This document shows, one piece after another, positions 5,810 through 8,104 of a DNA stretch of 8,104 bases. Positions within the stretch are counted from its first letter, which is position 1; each line of letters starts with the position of its first letter. The position numbers were made by a program, and so were the translations under genes. The DNA is taken from positions 1-8,104 of the forward strand of contig JAGLWR010000048.1 in assembly GCA_023133315.1 (NCBI GenBank). The letters are read 5' to 3'. A model generated the notes under the pieces. That model made no database searches, was not told the DNA's origin, and saw only the letters and a list, made by a program, of their open reading frames with translations. The DNA is from Methanomicrobia archaeon (GTDB taxonomy: Archaea > Methanobacteriota_B > Thermococci > Methanofastidiosales > B48-G16).

Positions 5810-6054
5810 TTTTTCTCATTGAGTAAACATGCAAGTACATTGGTGTAAATGGCCTCTAGAAGTTTTTCTTCCTTTGCTTCTGCATCTTTTGGCATTAATG
5901 CAGCTTTAGCTACAGTTTTCAGCATTATACCCTTTAGCATTGCTATTCTAACTTTTTCTACATATTCTTCATCCGTCTCAAGCCCGACTGCTTCCATTTC
6001 TCTTCTTATATTTCTCTTGTCGATCTTTTCGAGTTCTTCTTCATCGTATCCCAT
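5806..6054 (-). CDS. small acidic protein of unknown function
   Basis: An 82-residue soluble protein I do not recognise. The first 36 residues are strongly charged and acidic (DEEELEKIDKRN near the start). A more hydrophobic helical middle follows (VRIAMLKGIMLKTVAKAALM, about 35-54), then a second helix (EEKLLEAIYTNVLACLL). It looks all-helical, with no signal peptide and no convincing membrane span. It follows the NAC gene immediately, with AGGTGA just before its ATG (partly inside the NAC stop region), and overlaps the deacetylase by ATGA. The good ribosome binding site, tight packing and unbroken reading support a real gene. A role with NAC at the ribosome is possible but only from position. 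Confidence 0.75.
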   Translation of the reverse strand: MGYDEEELEKIDKRNIRREMEAVGLETDEEYVEKVRIAMLKGIMLKTVAKAALMPKDAEAKEEKLLEAIYTNVLACLLNEKK

Positions 6055-6387
6055 TTATTCACCTCTACTGAGGTTCAATATGGCCTCTGCTATATCTCCC
6101 CCACTTTCTTTTAAAGCTTTTTTGGCTTCTTCTTCACTCACACCAGCTTTTTCTGCTACCATTTTTATGTCTTCTTCAGGAAAACCCAACTCCTTTTCTA
6201 CAAATGTTCCAACAACTTGAAAGGATTTTTGACCCATCATGTCTATTTCTGTAACCTGTGGCTCTATAAACTCCCATTTTTTATCATCGAATGTAAAAAT
6301 AATCTCGTTAACAGGCAGCTCTTTCGTTTTTATTCCTGCTTTTTTCATTAATTTTTTCATCTGTTTCGGGTTCATATTGGGCATCAT
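6055..6387 (-). CDS. nac: archaeal nascent polypeptide-associated complex protein
   Basis: A 110-residue archaeal NAC (alpha type). It forms homodimers that bind ribosomes near the exit tunnel and contact emerging chains. The start MMPNMNPKQMKKLMKK is typical and carries the basic helix thought to touch the ribosome. The NAC beta-barrel region covers about 24-62 (FTFDDKKWEFIEPQV, then QKSFQVVGTF). A UBA domain covers about 70-107 (EEDIKMVAEKAGVSEEEAKKAL, then GGDIAEAILNL). I start at ATG 6387 (ATG 6384 is equally possible): a TATA-like box at 6409-6417 is 26-29 bases upstream, and the 32 residues that could be read further upstream are unlike the family. It heads an operon with an unknown small protein and an exported deacetylase. 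Confidence 0.93.
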   Translation of the reverse strand: MMPNMNPKQMKKLMKKAGIKTKELPVNEIIFTFDDKKWEFIEPQVTEIDMMGQKSFQVVGTFVEKELGFPEEDIKMVAEKAGVSEEEAKKALKESGGDIAEAILNLSRGE

Positions 6388-6408
6388 AAAAAAAACTTCT
6401 ACTGAAAT

Positions 6409-6417
6409 AATATAAAT
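6409..6417 (-). promoter_or_regulatory. TATA box of the NAC operon
   Basis: ATTTATATT on the minus strand is centred 26-29 bases before the two ATG codons at 6387 and 6384. This is leaderless spacing and decides against the longer upstream reading of NAC. Confidence 0.55.
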
Positions 6418-6498
6418 CTTTTCATGCCTGGAAACTCTTTCGTCATATGTAGGCAAAAATCGAAATAGAATAAGACAATACACTATTTTACAGTAACA

Positions 6499-6506
6499 TT
6501 TAAATA
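6499..6506 (+). promoter_or_regulatory. TATA box of nadX
   Basis: TTTAAATA is centred about 23 and 26 bases before the tandem ATG codons at 6526 and 6529, as for a leaderless message. It shares the 138-base divergent region with the NAC promoter; the two boxes are about 90 bases apart. Confidence 0.5.
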
Positions 6507-6525
6507 TTAGCCCAGTCCATTATCC

Positions 6526-7275
6526 ATGATGAAAATTGGCATTATAGGCTGCGGATACATAGGACGTATAATAGCCGAGAACTTTAAAAACGAGGTTTCG
6601 GCGTGCTATGACAGGAATATAGGGAGCATGGAAAAAATAAGTGAAATTGTAACCAGAGATATTGCGTGTTCTTTCGAAAAAATTATAAAAATGGATATGG
6701 ACCTGATCGTGGAATCAGCATCTATAGAAGCGGTTAGAGAGTTAGTCCCAAAAGTTTTAGAGAACGGAAAAGACGTTTTGATAATGAGCGTTGGAGCTCT
6801 TGCAGATCCTAAGCTACTTTCACGATTAAAGAAACTTGCATTCGAAAATAATTGCAAAATATACATCTCTCATGGTGCCATAGGGGGTTTAGATGCTATC
6901 AAATCTGCATCGTTGACCGGTGTCAGGAAGATAACGCTCACCACGCGAAAAAATCCGGCTGCATTGGGAATGAACCCTACCAAAGAAAAGATAGTTTTTG
7001 AAGGTCCCGCTTCGGAGGCAGTAACAAAATTCCCGAAAAATATAAATGTCTCTGTTGCCTTAAGCCTTGCAGCCGATAAAGAAGCGTACGTGAAAATAAT
7101 AGCTGATCCATCTGTGGATACAAATATTCATGAGATCTCTGTAGAAGGAGATTTTGGAAAGATGAACCTTGTTTTTAATAATCTTCCTTCAGAAAACAAG
7201 AGAACATCCATACTCGCAGCACTTTCTGCCGTCAGTTTAATAAAAAATTTAAAATCCGAAATGTTCATATATTAG
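6526..7275 (+). CDS. nadX: L-aspartate dehydrogenase
   Basis: A 249-residue NAD(P)-dependent aspartate dehydrogenase, usual for the family. It oxidises L-aspartate to iminoaspartate, which quinolinate synthase (NadA) uses for NAD synthesis, taking the place of aspartate oxidase NadB. The Rossmann dinucleotide loop is at the N-terminus (G8-C-G10-x-x-G13). The substrate region shows SVGAL (89-93) and SHGAIGGLDAI (115-125). The C-terminal catalytic region has VNVSVALSLA-type NINVSVALSLA (172-182), D194-P, the N200-I-H202-E-I motif with the catalytic His, and NKRTSILAALSA (224-235). A tandem ATG (6526/6529) leaves the first Met ambiguous. No nadA or nadC is in the window. The prenyl synthase-like gene starts 8 bases after the stop, probably in the same transcript. 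Confidence 0.92.
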   Translation: MMKIGIIGCGYIGRIIAENFKNEVSACYDRNIGSMEKISEIVTRDIACSFEKIIKMDMDLIVESASIEAVRELVPKVLENGKDVLIMSVGALADPKLLSRLKKLAFENNCKIYISHGAIGGLDAIKSASLTGVRKITLTTRKNPAALGMNPTKEKIVFEGPASEAVTKFPKNINVSVALSLAADKEAYVKIIADPSVDTNIHEISVEGDFGKMNLVFNNLPSENKRTSILAALSAVSLIKNLKSEMFIY

Positions 7276-7283
7276 GTGTTTTT

Positions 7284-8104
7284 ATGTTTTTGGATAAATA
7301 TTCAAAAATAATAGAGAAAATAGAGTATTATTCAAATGAAACTCTAAACTCTATGATAAAAAATTATGAAAATGTAATATTGAAAGATTTTTACAAAGAT
7401 ATTGTGAGTGTTATGGGTGCAGGTAAGAAACTGAGACCATTAAGTATGATTTTTGCTTTCAATGGGATAAAAAATGAGATAAATGAGGAGATTATTAAAG
7501 TCTCTGTTTCGTGCGAGCTTGTTCACAATGCCTCTCTGATATTAGATGATGCGATGGACGAAGATGTTATGAGACGCGGCAAGAAAACATTTAACTCCAT
7601 CTATGCAGACAAATTTTTAAGATCCGTAGGGTTTAATTTCAGCTCGTATGAAAGTGGACAGAGCTGGATAGAAAAAGACTCCATCCTGGGGATTATAGAG
7701 ATGCAAAGAAATATTTCCAGGTTTTCTTACGCCTTATCAGTACTTGCTTCCAATGTCTTATACGAGCTCAGTGAAGAAGTTTTAAACTCACAATTTCCCA
7801 AGAAACTGAGAATAAAAGTATTGGAGCAGCACAGAAAGATGTACTTGAGACTCAATGAAGGGCAACTTCTGGATATTTTAATGGAAAAAAGAAAAATGAG
7901 TGAAAAGGTGGAATCGGACTTAGAGAAAATGAATAAAGACCGAAGAAGAGCGGAAGAGGAGTACCTCAAGAGCCAGGAAGGAGTACTTGAAGTGAAAAGA
8001 ATACAAAGAGAAGGTATTCAAAGCCCCGAAGACTTGCTAATGTATATTACAGCGGTGATTGAGGACGCAAAGCACAGCGAGGACATGGCACGAATCGGTA
8101 ACAA
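7284..8104 (+). CDS. polyprenyl diphosphate synthase-like protein, 3' end cut off
   Basis: An open frame of 273 residues that runs past the window edge without a stop. It belongs to the trans-isoprenyl diphosphate synthase family, which in archaea makes the C20 or longer chains of membrane lipids. Seen in order are the G47-K-K-L-R-P52 substrate-binding turn, helix CELVHNASLILDD with the first Asp-rich motif D88-D-A-M-D92, R97-R-G99 and G193-Q-L-L-D197. The layout is odd. The usual PT-x-H after RRG is KTFN, the usual GDxL helix reads SVLASNVL, and the gap between DDxxD and GQxxD is longer than usual. After GQLLD, where a K-T segment normally comes within about 20 residues, there are some 75 highly charged, coiled-coil-like residues (EKVESDLEKMNKDRRRAEEEY and on). 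The second Asp-rich motif would lie outside the window. GGTG six bases before the ATG supports the start. It may be a divergent or regulatory paralogue. Confidence 0.82.
   Translation, partial: MFLDKYSKIIEKIEYYSNETLNSMIKNYENVILKDFYKDIVSVMGAGKKLRPLSMIFAFNGIKNEINEEIIKVSVSCELVHNASLILDDAMDEDVMRRGKKTFNSIYADKFLRSVGFNFSSYESGQSWIEKDSILGIIEMQRNISRFSYALSVLASNVLYELSEEVLNSQFPKKLRIKVLEQHRKMYLRLNEGQLLDILMEKRKMSEKVESDLEKMNKDRRRAEEEYLKSQEGVLEVKRIQREGIQSPEDLLMYITAVIEDAKHSEDMARIGN

Noticed and set aside
5849..6220. A long plus-strand frame of Ser-rich, hydrophobic residues opposite the NAC operon.
   Set aside because: It is the antisense shadow of NAC and the 82-residue gene; Ser-rich composition is what antisense of Glu/Lys-rich coding gives.
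6388..6483. A 32-residue N-terminal extension of NAC from an upstream start.
   Set aside because: The extension is unlike the NAC family, runs through the TATA box at 6409-6417, and MMPNMNPKQM is the normal family start.
7727..7969. A minus-strand Ser/Leu-rich frame of 80 residues near the right edge.
   Set aside because: Antisense shadow of the prenyl synthase-like gene, whose motifs fix the real strand and frame.

Overview
The window is archaeal. It encodes an archaeal nascent polypeptide-associated complex protein with a UBA tail, a class I (archaeal-type) CCA-adding enzyme, a ThpR/LigT RNA cyclic phosphodiesterase and an NadX-type aspartate dehydrogenase. Several genes have an A/T-rich TATA-like box about 23-29 bases before the start codon and little or no leader, which fits leaderless archaeal transcription. 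Internal genes in operons instead use GGTGA-type ribosome binding sites. The DNA is AT-rich. A euryarchaeote, perhaps from Thermoplasmatota, is my best guess, but nothing here fixes the lineage.

Layout. Bases 1-285 hold no convincing protein gene. They hold a TATA-like box without an evident gene, a small hairpin, and what looks like the 3' half of a decayed tRNA-Leu with CAG in the anticodon position. Next is a minus-strand GNAT acetyltransferase (286-894) with a TTG start and codon use that looks different from its neighbours; it may be acquired. A minus-strand block follows: a two-helix membrane protein overlapping a YbjQ-family protein, preceded by a HAD-family hydrolase. A short divergent promoter region separates the HAD gene from a plus-strand block: a Mth938/DUF498-domain protein, a phosphoribosyltransferase, ThpR and the CCA-adding enzyme. 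The last three overlap end to start and are probably co-transcribed. ThpR and the CCA enzyme both act on RNA ends, so the block looks like RNA-end processing linked to nucleotide salvage.

The CCA gene meets, with a 4-base convergent overlap, a minus-strand operon that reads NAC, an unrecognised acidic 82-residue protein, then a membrane-anchored NodB-like polysaccharide deacetylase. Divergent from NAC is nadX (NAD synthesis from aspartate). It is followed 8 bases later by a polyprenyl diphosphate synthase-like gene that runs off the right edge.

The points most worth a second look are four. The CCA-adding enzyme has no ATG, GTG or TTG at a usable N-terminus and overlaps ThpR in another frame. 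The prenyl synthase has extra segments where the canonical core should be compact. The tRNA-Leu fragment lies beside a possibly foreign gene. The NAC operon joins a ribosome-associated factor to an exported enzyme through an unknown small protein. I see no CRISPR array, insertion sequence, toxin-antitoxin pair or recognisable defence system, and I do not claim a new system.
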